A DNA stretch of 64,000 nucleotides from Xanthomonas sp. 3793 (lineage in GTDB: Bacteria > Pseudomonadota > Gammaproteobacteria > Xanthomonadales > Xanthomonadaceae), in the NCBI RefSeq assembly GCF_024806835.1, contig NZ_JANTYU010000001.1, positions 124,001 to 188,000 of the forward strand, in the 5' to 3' direction. The notes below the pieces were generated by a model. That model did not search any database, was not told the origin of the DNA, and saw nothing but the letters and a program-made list of their open reading frames with translations. Position 1 is the first letter of the stretch, and each line of letters begins with the position of its first letter. This document shows positions 50,955-60,452 of the stretch, in pieces. Made by a program: the position numbers and the translations under genes.

Positions 50955-51599
50955 TCACACCAGATCACGATAGTCCTGCAGGATCACCATTACCAGCTGG
51001 CTGCGCGAGCGCACGTCGAGTTTGTTGAACAGCTGTTGGAAGGTCGCCTTGATGGCGCTTTCCGAACTGCCCAGCTGGCGGGCGATCAACTTGTTGGACT
51101 GCCCGCGCAACAGGCCGCGCAGCACTTCGCGCTCGCGGTCGGTGAAACTGGGTCGGCTTTCGTGGGTGCCCTGGGCCACCAGCGATTGCAGATACCGTTG
51201 GTCGATCAGCACCCGGCCCATTGCCACGGCGTGGATGCTGTCGATCAGTTCATCCGTGGAAACGTCCTTGCGGCAGATGCCGGAGACGCCTAGCCGGATC
51301 AACGCCAGTGCGTCGCGTTCGGGCAGGCCGGCGGTAACGACCAGTGTGGCCGGGCGGCGCGCCTGCTCTGCCTGGCGCCGCATGTAGTCCAGCGCGTTGT
51401 ACTCGCCCATGTCGTAGTCGAGGATGACCACGTCCGGCATCAGCGACGCGATCTGCACGATGGCCTGCGCCAAGGTGCCGGATTGCCCCACCACCTCGAA
51501 GCGGGCATCGGCACCGAGCAGGCGCAGCAGGCCCTCGCGGAACAAGGTGTGGTCGTCCAGCAGATAAAGCCGCACCGGTGCACGCCGTGACTCATCCAT
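50955..51599 (-). CDS. NarL/LuxR-family response regulator
   Basis: The 214-residue protein from ATG 51599 has a receiver domain (LLDDH acidic pocket, phospho-acceptor D in VVILDYDMG) and a C-terminal LuxR HTH (FTDREREVLRGLLRGQSNKLIARQLGSSESAIKATFQQLFNKL). An earlier in-frame start (51674) would lie well inside the kinase gene. The start overlaps the kinase stop by 8 bases, so kinase and regulator are coupled. Confidence 0.92.
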   Translation of the reverse strand: MDESRRAPVRLYLLDDHTLFREGLLRLLGADARFEVVGQSGTLAQAIVQIASLMPDVVILDYDMGEYNALDYMRRQAEQARRPATLVVTAGLPERDALALIRLGVSGICRKDVSTDELIDSIHAVAMGRVLIDQRYLQSLVAQGTHESRPSFTDREREVLRGLLRGQSNKLIARQLGSSESAIKATFQQLFNKLDVRSRSQLVMVILQDYRDLV

Positions 51600-53031
51600 C
51601 CAGCGCCTCCGCATAGGGGGCATGTGCCAGCGGCAGATGCAGCTCGAAACATGCGCCCTGCCCGCCCGGCGCATAGCGCAGCAGGCCGCCCTGGTTGGCC
51701 ATCAGCGCACGCGAGATGTACAGGCCCAGCCCGGAGCCGTCGCTGTCGCTGCGGAACGGCTGGAACAGGCGGCCTGGCTCGGCGATGCCGGTGCCGGTAT
51801 CGCGCACGCTCAGCACGGCGCGCTGCTGTTCCAGGCGCGCACTGACGATCAACTGGCGGCGTTGCGGCGGCAGCGCCTGCACCGCACGCAGCGAATTACG
51901 CGCCAGATTGAGCAACACCTGCAGCAACGCATGGCGATCGCCGTGCACCGATGGGAAGTCGGCGGGGATCTGGATGACCAGCTGGCCGTCGACGTCCTCC
52001 CAGTCCGAGCGAATGATCACGTCCAGTTCGCTGCACAGCGTCTGCAGCCGCGTTTCATGCGCCTCGTCGGGCAGCTGCCGACGCAGGTTGAAGGACGCCA
52101 GCTCCATCAATGCCGACACCAGGCTGCGCAGTGCGGCCAGGTCCGGATCTTCGCCGATGGCCGGATGCCGCGCCAGGTTGGAGGTGACCACGCCGGCCGC
52201 AGAACACAGGTTGCGGATCTCGTGCGACACCGCACCGGCCAGCAGGCGATTGTTCTTGAGCACATCGTCGAAGTGCGCCGATTCGCGCGCGCGTACTTCC
52301 TCGCTGGTGTCGACCAGGATCGCGGCCAGGTGGCGCTCGGCGCTGTCTTCGTAGACCGAGAACCAGGTGGTGGCCGGGAAGCGGGTGCCGTCGCTGCGGC
52401 AGCCCCAGGTGCTGGCGGAGGTGCGCATGCCATCCAGATTGGCGCTCATGCTCAGCGCATCGTCCAGCAGCGGCAGGAACTCACGCACCGCGCGGCCTTC
52501 CAGCCCGCCCTCCTCGGCCATGTCCAGGATCTCGTGCGCGGCGCGGTTGGCTGCCACGATGCGGCCGTCGCCGGCCACGGTCAGCAATGCCGCCGGGCTG
52601 CTCTCGGCGAGCAGCCGCAATTGCCGCTCCAGCCGTCGGCGCAGCCGCTGCTCGGCGCGCAGTTGCACGTAATGGGCCAGGATCACCCGGCGAGTGCGGC
52701 TGATTTCGGCCACGAGCAGGCCGCAACCGGCATAGGCAATCGTCGCCATGAAGAAGCGTAGCGCCTGTTCGACCAGGGTTTCGTCGGTCACGAACAAGCC
52801 GCGCAACACCGCGCAGGCGATCGCGGCGATGACGATGTCGCGCCGCGACAGCACCGTGGCCGCCAATACCACCGGCAGGATGTACAGCAGCCCCAGCGAG
52901 ACGCCCAGGTGCGAGTACCACTCCGCCCACACCAGTGAGGCCAGCATCGCCAGCGAGGCCCACAGCGTCGGGCCGCGATTGAGCTTGACCACCTGCCCGC
53001 GCCACTTGAACGGCAGTCTCAGTCTGTCCAT
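51592..53031 (-). CDS. Membrane-bound PAS-containing sensor histidine kinase
   Basis: The 479-residue protein has 3-4 N-terminal hydrophobic helices (about 20-110), a coiled-coil-like Arg/Leu-rich linker and a PAS domain (~135-250: LLAESSPAALLTVAGDGRIVAANRAAHEILDM). The phospho-acceptor histidine is in AVSHEIRN. The ATPase domain has an N-box LLNLARNSLRAV, G1 DTGTGIAEPGRLF and G2 SGLGLYISRALM. It pairs with the downstream LuxR-type regulator and is divergent from the bestrophin-like gene, a likely target. Confidence 0.92.
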   Translation of the reverse strand: MDRLRLPFKWRGQVVKLNRGPTLWASLAMLASLVWAEWYSHLGVSLGLLYILPVVLAATVLSRRDIVIAAIACAVLRGLFVTDETLVEQALRFFMATIAYAGCGLLVAEISRTRRVILAHYVQLRAEQRLRRRLERQLRLLAESSPAALLTVAGDGRIVAANRAAHEILDMAEEGGLEGRAVREFLPLLDDALSMSANLDGMRTSASTWGCRSDGTRFPATTWFSVYEDSAERHLAAILVDTSEEVRARESAHFDDVLKNNRLLAGAVSHEIRNLCSAAGVVTSNLARHPAIGEDPDLAALRSLVSALMELASFNLRRQLPDEAHETRLQTLCSELDVIIRSDWEDVDGQLVIQIPADFPSVHGDRHALLQVLLNLARNSLRAVQALPPQRRQLIVSARLEQQRAVLSVRDTGTGIAEPGRLFQPFRSDSDGSGLGLYISRALMANQGGLLRYAPGGQGACFELHLPLAHAPYAEALDG

Positions 53032-53215
53032 TGCCTACCCCTGCACTTGCGCTGCAATGCCGCTCCTCTCTCGCTGTGGTTGATGCCACAGCATCGTGGC
53101 CAGGCGTGCGGATTTCACCCTATCGAAAGATAGCCCGTGCGCATCGTTCGGACGGTGCGTGCACTGTCCAACGCTGGCGCAAGGATGGCAGACACGACCG
53201 TGGAGGCTGGGTGTA

Positions 53216-54157
53216 ATGCCCCTACCCCACGTCGATGCCGCCTTCCCCATGATCACCCGCGATACGTTTCCGTTGCGACGCATCTGGCCCAAGACCTACA
53301 AGCGCCTGCTGGTGTTGCTGGCGTTCGATTGCGCCGTGGCCGTGCTGTACACCTTCTTCGGCTGGCAGTGGCTGTCGATCGAAGCCTTGCCGCTGGCCCA
53401 GCTTGGCTCGGCGCTCACCATCTTCCTGGCGTTCCGCGCCAATGCGGCCTATGGCCGCTGGTGGGAGGCGCGCCAACTCTGGGGCTCGCTGGTGAACACC
53501 TCGCGCGCCATCGCACGCCAGGCGTTGACCGCGCTGGATGTGAATCCGGCCGACCCGCGCCAGGCCGCACTGCGCGACGACATCGTGGTGCACCAGGTCG
53601 CCTTCGTGCATGCCTTGCGCTGCCATCTGCGCCGGCAGAACCCGTTTCCCGAGTTGGCCGGCCTGCTCGGCCAGGCACGCGCCGACGAGCTGCGCGGCTA
53701 CGCCAACATCCCCAATGCGCTGACCCTGCGGCTGGGCGAACAACTGCAACAGGCGCGCGACTGGGGGATGCTCGACAGCCTGCGCTGGTCGTCGCTGGAC
53801 GCCAACCTCACCACGCTGGCCAACATCCAGGGTGCCTGCGAACGCATCAAGAACACCCCGCTGCCACGGCAGTTCTCTTCGCTGCCGCGCACGCTGGTGA
53901 ACATGTACTGCTGGCTGGTGCCGCTGGGCCTGATCGCCGGCATGGGCCTGGCCATGCCGATCGCCTCGGTGCTGATCAGCTTCACCCTGATCGCCATCGA
54001 CAGCGCCAGCAGCGCCATCGAAGACCCATTCGAGAACACCGTGCACGACACCCCGATGACCGCGCTGTCGCGCGGCATCGAACTCACCCTGCGCGAGATG
54101 CTGGGCCAGCGCGTACCGCTGCGCGAGGTGCGCGCCATCGACGGTTTCATCTACTGA
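53216..54157 (+). CDS. Bestrophin-family (UPF0187) ion channel
   Basis: The ~313-residue membrane protein has the bestrophin/RFP-TM features: two N-terminal hydrophobic segments, LTIFLAFRANAAYGRWWEARQLWGSLVNTSR and a C-terminal VPLGLIAGMGLAMPIASVLISFTLIAIDSASSAIEDPFENTVHD. Bacterial homologues form pentameric channels, mostly anion or sodium conducting. ATG 53216 follows GGAGGCTGGGTG; an ATG 11 codons further on (53249) is possible. Confidence 0.9.
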   Translation: MPLPHVDAAFPMITRDTFPLRRIWPKTYKRLLVLLAFDCAVAVLYTFFGWQWLSIEALPLAQLGSALTIFLAFRANAAYGRWWEARQLWGSLVNTSRAIARQALTALDVNPADPRQAALRDDIVVHQVAFVHALRCHLRRQNPFPELAGLLGQARADELRGYANIPNALTLRLGEQLQQARDWGMLDSLRWSSLDANLTTLANIQGACERIKNTPLPRQFSSLPRTLVNMYCWLVPLGLIAGMGLAMPIASVLISFTLIAIDSASSAIEDPFENTVHDTPMTALSRGIELTLREMLGQRVPLREVRAIDGFIY

Positions 54158-54171
54158 CCACGGAGCCAGCC

Positions 54172-55089
54172 ATGCAGACCACCCCCACCCACCTGATCTT
54201 CGCCACCAACTTTTCCGAGACCTGCCATGCCGCGATCCCGACCGTGGCGCAACTGGTGGACCGCCTGCGTGCGCGCCTGACCATCCTGCACGTGCACGCC
54301 AAGGGCAAGCGCACACAGGCCCAGCAGTCGCTGGATTCCTTCTTTGCCGAGGCGTCCAACTACCCGGGCTGCGAGCGCGCCCTCGCCGGTGGCCCTGCCG
54401 CCGCCGGCATCGTCTCGTTCTGCCGCAGCCGCGACGACGCGCTGCTGATCATGCCGCCGTCCGAGCGCACCGGCCTGCCGCGCCCGTTGCATGTCTCGCT
54501 GCGCGCGCGCGTGCTGCAGCGCGTGGCCACGCCCATGCTCACCCTGCCCTATGCCGATGCGATCCCGCGCGACGGCGCCGTCGGCGGCCATGTCGCCTGC
54601 TGGATCACCGGCCGCGAAACCAGCCTGGAATCGCTGCGCGATGCCGCCGCCCTGGCACGCCGTCGCGGCGCCGACCTGCACTTGCTGCATGTCGTGCCGG
54701 AGGTCAGCGAAGGGCTGCTGGTGGACAGCCTGTTCAACGACAAGCCGCTGAGCGAAGGCGCAGCCAGCAACTGGCTCAGCGATCTGGTCCAGCAGCTGCC
54801 CGACGATGACGACCTGCGCGTGCGCATCCACGTCGCGGTCGGCAATCCGCGCCGCGAAATCGCCGGCCTGCTCAAGCGCGCCTGCGCCGATGTGCTGGTG
54901 GTCGAACACGACGCACTCGTGCGCCGCGGCGTCTGGCGCTCTTCGCTGCAATCGGCCCTGGCCAAAACCCCGTGCGTGCTGATCTGCCTGCCATCGCCGC
55001 ACCTGCGCCGCCCGATCCTCGGCGCCGGCAGCGACCGTGCACCCACAACGCGCAGCCGCAGTGCGGCGACGCAGCGGCTGCGTGCCTGA
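54172..55089 (+). CDS. Tandem universal-stress-protein-domain protein
   Basis: The 305-residue protein has two UspA-like folds: residues 1-125 begin with HLIFATNFSETCHAAIPTVAQL, and residues 135-285 begin with a second strand pattern (VACWITGRETSLESLRDAAALARRRGADLHLLHVVPEV). The second domain ends with a CADVLVVEHDALVRRG... TPCVLICLPSP stretch. The ATP-binding GxxG signature is not obvious. It lies 14 bases after the bestrophin gene and is probably in the same operon, perhaps acting in envelope or ionic stress. Confidence 0.85.
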   Translation: MQTTPTHLIFATNFSETCHAAIPTVAQLVDRLRARLTILHVHAKGKRTQAQQSLDSFFAEASNYPGCERALAGGPAAAGIVSFCRSRDDALLIMPPSERTGLPRPLHVSLRARVLQRVATPMLTLPYADAIPRDGAVGGHVACWITGRETSLESLRDAAALARRRGADLHLLHVVPEVSEGLLVDSLFNDKPLSEGAASNWLSDLVQQLPDDDDLRVRIHVAVGNPRREIAGLLKRACADVLVVEHDALVRRGVWRSSLQSALAKTPCVLICLPSPHLRRPILGAGSDRAPTTRSRSAATQRLRA

Positions 55090-55101
55090 GGGAGCGCGCG
55101 G

Positions 55102-55131
55102 CGGGGCAGCGGCAGTCGGACGGCTGCCCCG
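55102..55131 (+). terminator. Stem-loop after the bestrophin/Usp operon
   Basis: CGGGGCAGC (55102-55110) pairs with GCTGCCCCG (55123-55131) around a 12-base loop, 12 bases after the stop codon. There is no T-run, so a classical intrinsic terminator is not certain. Confidence 0.45.
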
Positions 55132-55749
55132 GCATCCAGTGATTCCCCGCCGCCTCCGGCAACGATGAAAAACCCAATTCGGCCCCTGCTGCTTCATAAA
55201 CTCGTACTGTCACTGGGCAGCAAGGAGATACAAAGCCTGCCGGTGACAACGGCCTGGCCGAGCCAGGCAGCCTGGAGGACTTCCTGTCCGACACACGTGC
55301 ACGGGGCCTCATGTTTTAGGCGGCTTCATGCGATGCCATGTTTGTACGCGGCAACTCCGAAAATTCCGTCATTGGGTGCGCCAAAATCGGGGGGCTTTGT
55401 TCTGCGGGCAGTATGGCAACGACCCGCCGCTCGCTTGGCTGCTGGAACGATTTCTGCTTGAACCTGCCAGCTTTTCGCCGGCGCCGTACCGGGTGTTTTC
55501 AGAAGACCGTAGCGATCGTTCCGGCGGAGAGCGAACCAGCGTGGACTGCGTGGTGGGTACCACCAACGTACGGGCCTGTAGAGCGATGGATAGCGGCTGC
55601 AATCGGATCCAGTACGGCGGCAATACCCAGCCGGGCACTGGGAGAGGCTCCCAGAACCAACCCAGACACACGATCATGCGGATGCGGGGTGAGCGGCTGT
55701 CCGTCGCGCTTTAAAGACATGCGGCGCTACGGTGGCAGCGCCGCACGGC
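55132..55749. other. Intergenic stretch with no supported gene
   Basis: About 620 bases between the stress operon and the convergent SDR gene. I find only short frames without resemblance to known proteins. It may hold remnants of lost genes. Confidence 0.45.
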
Positions 55750-56553
55750 TCAGCCAGCGATGGTAAACACAGAGCCCGAATCCACGCGCACGCCGGCCCC
55801 GTTGATGAAGCTGGCGCGCTCCGAACACAGGAACGCGACCACCGCGGCCACTTCTTCCGGGCGGCCGCGTCGCTTGAGCACCATGCCGGGACGCTCCTCG
55901 TCCAGGAATGACGAGATCGCTTCTTCGACACTGGTTCCGTTCTCCTGCGCGCGTTTTTGCATCATCTTGTCGGTCATCGGCGTTGCGATGAAGGCAGGCG
56001 ACACGGTGTTGACCAACACATTGTCGGCGCCGTAGGCCTTGGAGAGCCCCTTGGCCAGGCTGAGGATGCCGGCCTTGGACGCGCAGTAGGCCAGTTCATC
56101 GACGTAGGGCTGCACCGCATCCTCGGAGGCGAACAGCACGATCCGTCCCCACTGCTTGCGACGCATGGCGGGAATGGCCTGGCGGCACATGCGCACCGCG
56201 CCCATCAGGTTGATGTCCAGTGTTTCTAGCCAGCCTGCATCGCTGACTTCCAGGAAATCGCCGGTGGCGCCGGTGACGCCGGCTGCATTGATGTAGATGT
56301 CCGGCTCACCCAGTTGTTCGCGCACCTGGTTCCAGATGGCGGTGACATCCTGTTCCCGCGTCACGTCGCCTTCGATGGCGATGATCTCTCCCAGGCCGGA
56401 CAACTCGGCCAGTGCCTGGTCGAGTGTGCCGTCGGGAAGATCGGTGATCGCCACGCGCACGCCCGCTTCGAGCAGCTGGCGTGCGGTTTCCTTGCCCATG
56501 CCGGAGTCGCCGCCGCTGATGAGGGCGATGCGCTGGTTGATTCCGAGATCCAT
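55750..56553 (-). CDS. SDR-family oxidoreductase (glucose/gluconate dehydrogenase-like)
   Basis: The 267-residue classical SDR has SGGDSGMGKETA (cofactor), NAAG, a serine in FASEDAVQPY and the catalytic YCASKAG. I start at ATG 56553, giving MDLGINQRIALISGGDSGMG; a start 18 codons earlier would add an unlikely segment. It is 43 bases after the GMC gene on the same strand and is the last gene of a three-gene unit. Confidence 0.9.
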   Translation of the reverse strand: MDLGINQRIALISGGDSGMGKETARQLLEAGVRVAITDLPDGTLDQALAELSGLGEIIAIEGDVTREQDVTAIWNQVREQLGEPDIYINAAGVTGATGDFLEVSDAGWLETLDINLMGAVRMCRQAIPAMRRKQWGRIVLFASEDAVQPYVDELAYCASKAGILSLAKGLSKAYGADNVLVNTVSPAFIATPMTDKMMQKRAQENGTSVEEAISSFLDEERPGMVLKRRGRPEEVAAVVAFLCSERASFINGAGVRVDSGSVFTIAG

Positions 56554-56596
56554 GTTGAACTCCTGGTCGTTGAATAAGGTTGCGGCGCAGGCGCTG

Positions 56597-58123
56597 CTAG
56601 CGCGCAAGGAAACGTTCTGCGGTACGTAGCCCGAGCGCCATTTGCGTCAGCGCCGGATTGGCCGCCAGTGCACTGGGAAAAATCGAGTTGTCGCAGATGT
56701 AGAGGTTTGGCAGATCGAAGGCGCGGCCATCGGGATCGACAACGGCCTGCGCGGGATCGGTGCCCATTCGGCAAGTACCGAGCGTGTGCGCCGAACGCGC
56801 AGCCGCGAAGATATTGCGGGCGCCAGCGGCTTGCCAGATCGCTTGAAGCAATGCGCGCGCATGCGCATCGATGGCCTGCTCGTTCGGCCCGTAACTGAAA
56901 TCGATGCGCGCCTTGCGCTGGCCGAACGCATCCCGTTCGTCCGACAGGACCAGGCGATTGGCATCGTGCGGCAGGCATTCGCCATTGATTCCGATACCGG
57001 CCAGGCGGTTGTAGCGCAGCATGGTGTCGACCAGTTCCCTGCCCCACAGGCCGGCACCGCGCGCCAAGGTATTCGCCAGCGTGATCGGCTGTACGCCCAG
57101 GCTCTGCACCAGATAGCCGCCCACGAAGTCGGCATCGGCCGGGCGCAGCATGTCCTCGGTCATCAGCGAGGACGGGTATCCCCGATTCATGCGTATGTCT
57201 GCGTCGAACTCACCCCACACCTGGGTAGCCACATGCGCCATGAAATTGCGCCCCACCTGTCCGCTGGAATTGGCCAGCCCCAGATTGAGCAACAGGCGCG
57301 GCGTCTCCACCCCGCCCGCGCACAGGAAGACAGTGCTGCAACGCTGGCGATACTCCTGCCCATGCTGGCGGTAGATCACCGCGGTGAGCGCGCCGCGGCC
57401 ATCGCGTTCCAGATCGATCACGCGGCTGTCGCTGCGCAGTTGCGCGCCATGCGCCCTGGCCAGAGGAAGCCAGGTGGTATCCACGCTGACCTTGGCGGCG
57501 TTGCTGCAGCCCTGGTGGCAGGCGCCGCAGTTGTTGCAGGCTGCGCGTTGGCCCCAATGCGGCTGCTGGTGGGGCCTGGTGACCAACGCGGCGGGTGCAT
57601 CGGTCGCCCGGATGCCGAGGGCGCGGCAACCGCGCTCCATGGCCGCGGCCGACGCATTGCGTTGCGGTGGCGGGTACATATAGCTGCGCGCGGGGTCCCA
57701 TGGATAATGCGCGGGTCCGGAGACGCCGATAAACGTCTCTACACGACGAATATAAGACAGTAACTCCTCGTGTGGGATGGGCCAATCGGCACCATGGCCG
57801 GTCTGGGTCAGAAGGCTGAGATCGCGCTTGTCCGGCCGTGGGCAGAAGGCGCCCCAATGCAGGGTGGAACCGCCTAGCCCGGAACCCGAATTGTTCGGTC
57901 CGAACGCAGTCGGCGTTTGCCCACCGCTCAGACGCTCGTCCATCCAGTAGATGCCGGTGGTCAATTCGTCGGGGATGTGGGACTGCGGCGTGAACGCCGC
58001 GCCCGCCTCCAGCACGACCATCGAAACGCCGGCCTGCGCAAGCCGCGCCGCCAGGGGGCCACCGCCAGCACCGCTGCCGATCACGACGGCATCGACAACA
58101 TCCTGTGTGCCAGCAGCCTTCAT
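56597..58123 (-). CDS. GMC-family FAD oxidoreductase
   Basis: The 508-residue protein has the Rossmann FAD motif VVIGSGAGGGPLAARLAQAG (about 12-31) and a GSGLGGSTLHWGAF loop. A cysteine-rich stretch NCGACHQGCSNAA (~195-207) is typical of membrane-associated gluconate/sorbitol dehydrogenase large subunits. The C-terminal substrate domain has SAHTLGTCRMG and DNSIFPSALAANPALT. These enzymes pass electrons to a small 'subunit 3'; here a subunit-3-like domain is fused to the upstream hydrolase. Confidence 0.92.
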   Translation of the reverse strand: MKAAGTQDVVDAVVIGSGAGGGPLAARLAQAGVSMVVLEAGAAFTPQSHIPDELTTGIYWMDERLSGGQTPTAFGPNNSGSGLGGSTLHWGAFCPRPDKRDLSLLTQTGHGADWPIPHEELLSYIRRVETFIGVSGPAHYPWDPARSYMYPPPQRNASAAAMERGCRALGIRATDAPAALVTRPHQQPHWGQRAACNNCGACHQGCSNAAKVSVDTTWLPLARAHGAQLRSDSRVIDLERDGRGALTAVIYRQHGQEYRQRCSTVFLCAGGVETPRLLLNLGLANSSGQVGRNFMAHVATQVWGEFDADIRMNRGYPSSLMTEDMLRPADADFVGGYLVQSLGVQPITLANTLARGAGLWGRELVDTMLRYNRLAGIGINGECLPHDANRLVLSDERDAFGQRKARIDFSYGPNEQAIDAHARALLQAIWQAAGARNIFAAARSAHTLGTCRMGTDPAQAVVDPDGRAFDLPNLYICDNSIFPSALAANPALTQMALGLRTAERFLAR

Positions 58124-59481
58124 CGTTTGGCTCCGGAGGCGTGGAGTTGCCAGGACTCATGCCGATCCGCTGCGGTCTCTGCGTAACCCAGGCTCTCGGT
58201 GCCGGCAGCGCCAACGGCGAACCCGTCGTAGCCCAGCGCTGCCATGGTGGCGGGCAGGCTGGTCCAGATGCGGACCGTCTCGGCACGCACGTCCTCGAAC
58301 CAATGCGCCAGCTGGGCGGCATCCAGGCCATGCGCTGAGGTGGTGCCTAGCGCCGCCTGCGCAAGGTCCTGCAGCCAGTGGTCCTGGTTGTCTACCGACA
58401 GGTCGGCAAAGCCGCCGGCCAGCGCATCGAGCGTATCCAGCCCAAGCGCTATTGCCAGGCGATCTTCCGGCAGGTCAGCATGCCGCCAGCCATCGCCCGC
58501 ACCGTCTGCGAGCTGCACGTCGATGCGCCGCGCAATTTGCCGCGCGTCGCCTTCGCCATCCAGGACGCGTGCGACCACCGCTGCCAGCACCGTCAGCTGG
58601 CGCGAGTTCAACACGCCCTCGGCCGTGGCGGGCGGACCTACGTGCCGCGCGAGCAGCGTCGCCCGCATGCGCGGTGCGACGCGCTCGGAGTTGAGCAGCG
58701 CAACGAAGGCTTCGGGCAGGCAGTTCTGCACGCAGCGGTCCACATGCGCCGCGATCAACTGCGCCAACTCCTGCGGCTGCTCATAAGGGATCAGATGCGC
58801 GGCATCGGCCACAACGGCAAGCTGCGCATGCGCATAGTGCGGCGCATTCAAGCGCTGTTGCGCGGCCTCGCCCAGGTCGCCATCCTGCTCACCGGCGACG
58901 ATCACTGCCGGCACGCCAATGCATCCGGCCTGCGCGCGGACGTCTTCCCGACTGCCGTGTGTGAGCCACGCAATCCATGCGCTGGGCGCGGTGCGCAGGA
59001 CATCGTCGATCGCCATCGCCCTGGGCCCGTCAGGCAGCGTCGAGGCACAGTTGGCCTCCACGAACTGCACGGCTTCGGCACGTGTGGGCTGACCCGTTTC
59101 GAACCAGGCAAGCATCGTGCGTCGTCGCGACTCTTCCATGGGTTCGGGTGCTGGTGGCGAGGCGGCAACCAGCACCATGCCTGCCAGACCGGCCAGGCCT
59201 GCCACACCATCGCGCGCCCGCGCTGCCGTCAAGGTAGCGATCTTTCCACCCATGCTGTGCCCGATCGCGAACCAGCATGGCGGCTGTCGATTGATGACTT
59301 CAGCGCTGAACCATTCGACGAGCGCATTCGTGTCGAAGTGGTCCAGCGGAGCCGCATCGCCAAACCCCGGGATGTCCAAGGCAACACAGTCGAAGCGATC
59401 ACCTAGCTGCGCGATTACACTGCTCCACGCATGCCGGCTGCCTCCGAGGGCATGCAGAAAGAACAGCGTTGGCTTGATCAT
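58120..59481 (-). CDS. Alpha/beta hydrolase fused to a gluconate-2-dehydrogenase subunit-3-like domain
   Basis: The 453-residue protein has two parts. Residues 1-~260 are an alpha/beta hydrolase: PTLFFLHALGGSRHAW for the oxyanion, GHSMGGKIA for the nucleophile elbow and AVVADAAHLIPYEQP with the histidine. From about 285 the sequence changes to a helical domain (LTVLAAVVARVLDGEGDARQIARRIDVQLAD... FEDVRAETVRIWTSLP... MAALGYDGFAVGAAG) that matches the gluconate 2-dehydrogenase subunit-3 pattern. It overlaps the GMC oxidoreductase start by 4 bases, so the fusion supplies the usual partner of that enzyme. Start ATG 59481. Confidence 0.82.
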   Translation of the reverse strand: MIKPTLFFLHALGGSRHAWSSVIAQLGDRFDCVALDIPGFGDAAPLDHFDTNALVEWFSAEVINRQPPCWFAIGHSMGGKIATLTAARARDGVAGLAGLAGMVLVAASPPAPEPMEESRRRTMLAWFETGQPTRAEAVQFVEANCASTLPDGPRAMAIDDVLRTAPSAWIAWLTHGSREDVRAQAGCIGVPAVIVAGEQDGDLGEAAQQRLNAPHYAHAQLAVVADAAHLIPYEQPQELAQLIAAHVDRCVQNCLPEAFVALLNSERVAPRMRATLLARHVGPPATAEGVLNSRQLTVLAAVVARVLDGEGDARQIARRIDVQLADGAGDGWRHADLPEDRLAIALGLDTLDALAGGFADLSVDNQDHWLQDLAQAALGTTSAHGLDAAQLAHWFEDVRAETVRIWTSLPATMAALGYDGFAVGAAGTESLGYAETAADRHESWQLHASGAKR

Positions 59482-59783
59482 GTGACACCTTGATCCGTCG
59501 GTCCGGCATGGTGGCGCACGCTTCGTCCACGCCTCGTGCAGATGAGGTCGAAGGCCGGTCAGTAACGGGAGGCGTTGGTTGGTGGAATACCGTCGTTCGA
59601 CGCAGGCTATGCAAAGGCGCAGAAGCATTCCGCGTCGCTTGTCCGGCAAGGCAGTAGCCTTGCAGTCGCCACGGCAACCAGAGCCAATTACGCCCGACGG
59701 CACCCGCTGAGCAAACCACGGAAGTGCGGCGTTGCCGCCGGCATCGCTCTCTCAGAGACAACGCCTCCTGCCTGCGTCACCGG
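59482..59783. other. Intergenic stretch between the GT2 and hydrolase/GMC units
   Basis: About 300 bases, all genes on both sides on the minus strand. It could hold the promoter of the hydrolase-GMC-SDR unit. I see no clear element by eye. Confidence 0.4.
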
Positions 59784-60452
59784 CTATGCAGGCACCCAGG
59801 GCGAGACTTCCAGCTGCTTCAAGAAATCCGAGAACCCGCCAAGCGCACGTGCATGCCTGCGCGCACTGGTCCACACCACCGAGCGTGGCGACCACGCGAT
59901 CGACGCCTTGATTGCCTGCAGCGCGTGGACCAGCGCGACATCTTCGCTGCAGGTCAGTGCAGAGAATCCGCCGCATTGTTGATACAGCGCGGTGCTCACC
60001 CCCAGGTTTGCGCCGTGAATGCGCCCATGGCCTTCGCCGGTCGCCTGGCTCTGTTCGAACCTGCGGCGTACCTCATCGGAATAGTCCAGCCAATCTTCAA
60101 CTTCCACCACGCCGCAGAACACGCCGGTGCCTGCCCTGCGTTGTTCCAGCAGCCAATCGGCCGGAACACGCGAGTCGGCATCGGTGACGGCCAACCAGTC
60201 GGCGCCCAGCGCAATTGCCTGGGATGCGGCTGCGGCGCGCGCAATGCCTACGCCGCCGGGCGTGGGGACGTCGACCACGCGCGCGCCGAATGCCAGCGCC
60301 AGCTCGGCGGTGGCATCGGTGCAGCGGTCCACCGCGACGATCACTTCCACTGCCTCCTGCAGCTCGGGATGCGAGGCGGCGCGCAAGACCGATGTGAGAC
60401 ACGCGGCCATGCACTCGGCCTCGTTATGCGCGGGAATGATGACGGCGATCAC
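59784..60452 (-). CDS. Glycosyltransferase family 2
   Basis: The ~222-residue GT-A glycosyltransferase has VIIPAHNEAECMAACL (N-terminal nucleotide-binding), VDRCTDATAELA and the DAD-like metal site VTDADSRVP. I start at GTG 60452, which overlaps the methyltransferase stop (GTGATC); an ATG at 60497 would lie 45 bases inside it. It is the last of four overlapping genes. Confidence 0.88.
   Translation of the reverse strand: MIAVIIPAHNEAECMAACLTSVLRAASHPELQEAVEVIVAVDRCTDATAELALAFGARVVDVPTPGGVGIARAAAASQAIALGADWLAVTDADSRVPADWLLEQRRAGTGVFCGVVEVEDWLDYSDEVRRRFEQSQATGEGHGRIHGANLGVSTALYQQCGGFSALTCSEDVALVHALQAIKASIAWSPRSVVWTSARRHARALGGFSDFLKQLEVSPWVPA

Noticed and set aside
53137-55089. 650-codon frame through the bestrophin and Usp genes
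   Set aside because: The same bases code recognisable bestrophin and Usp domains in other frames. The long frame reads as Arg/Ala-rich shadow until the Usp domain, which has its own start at 54172.
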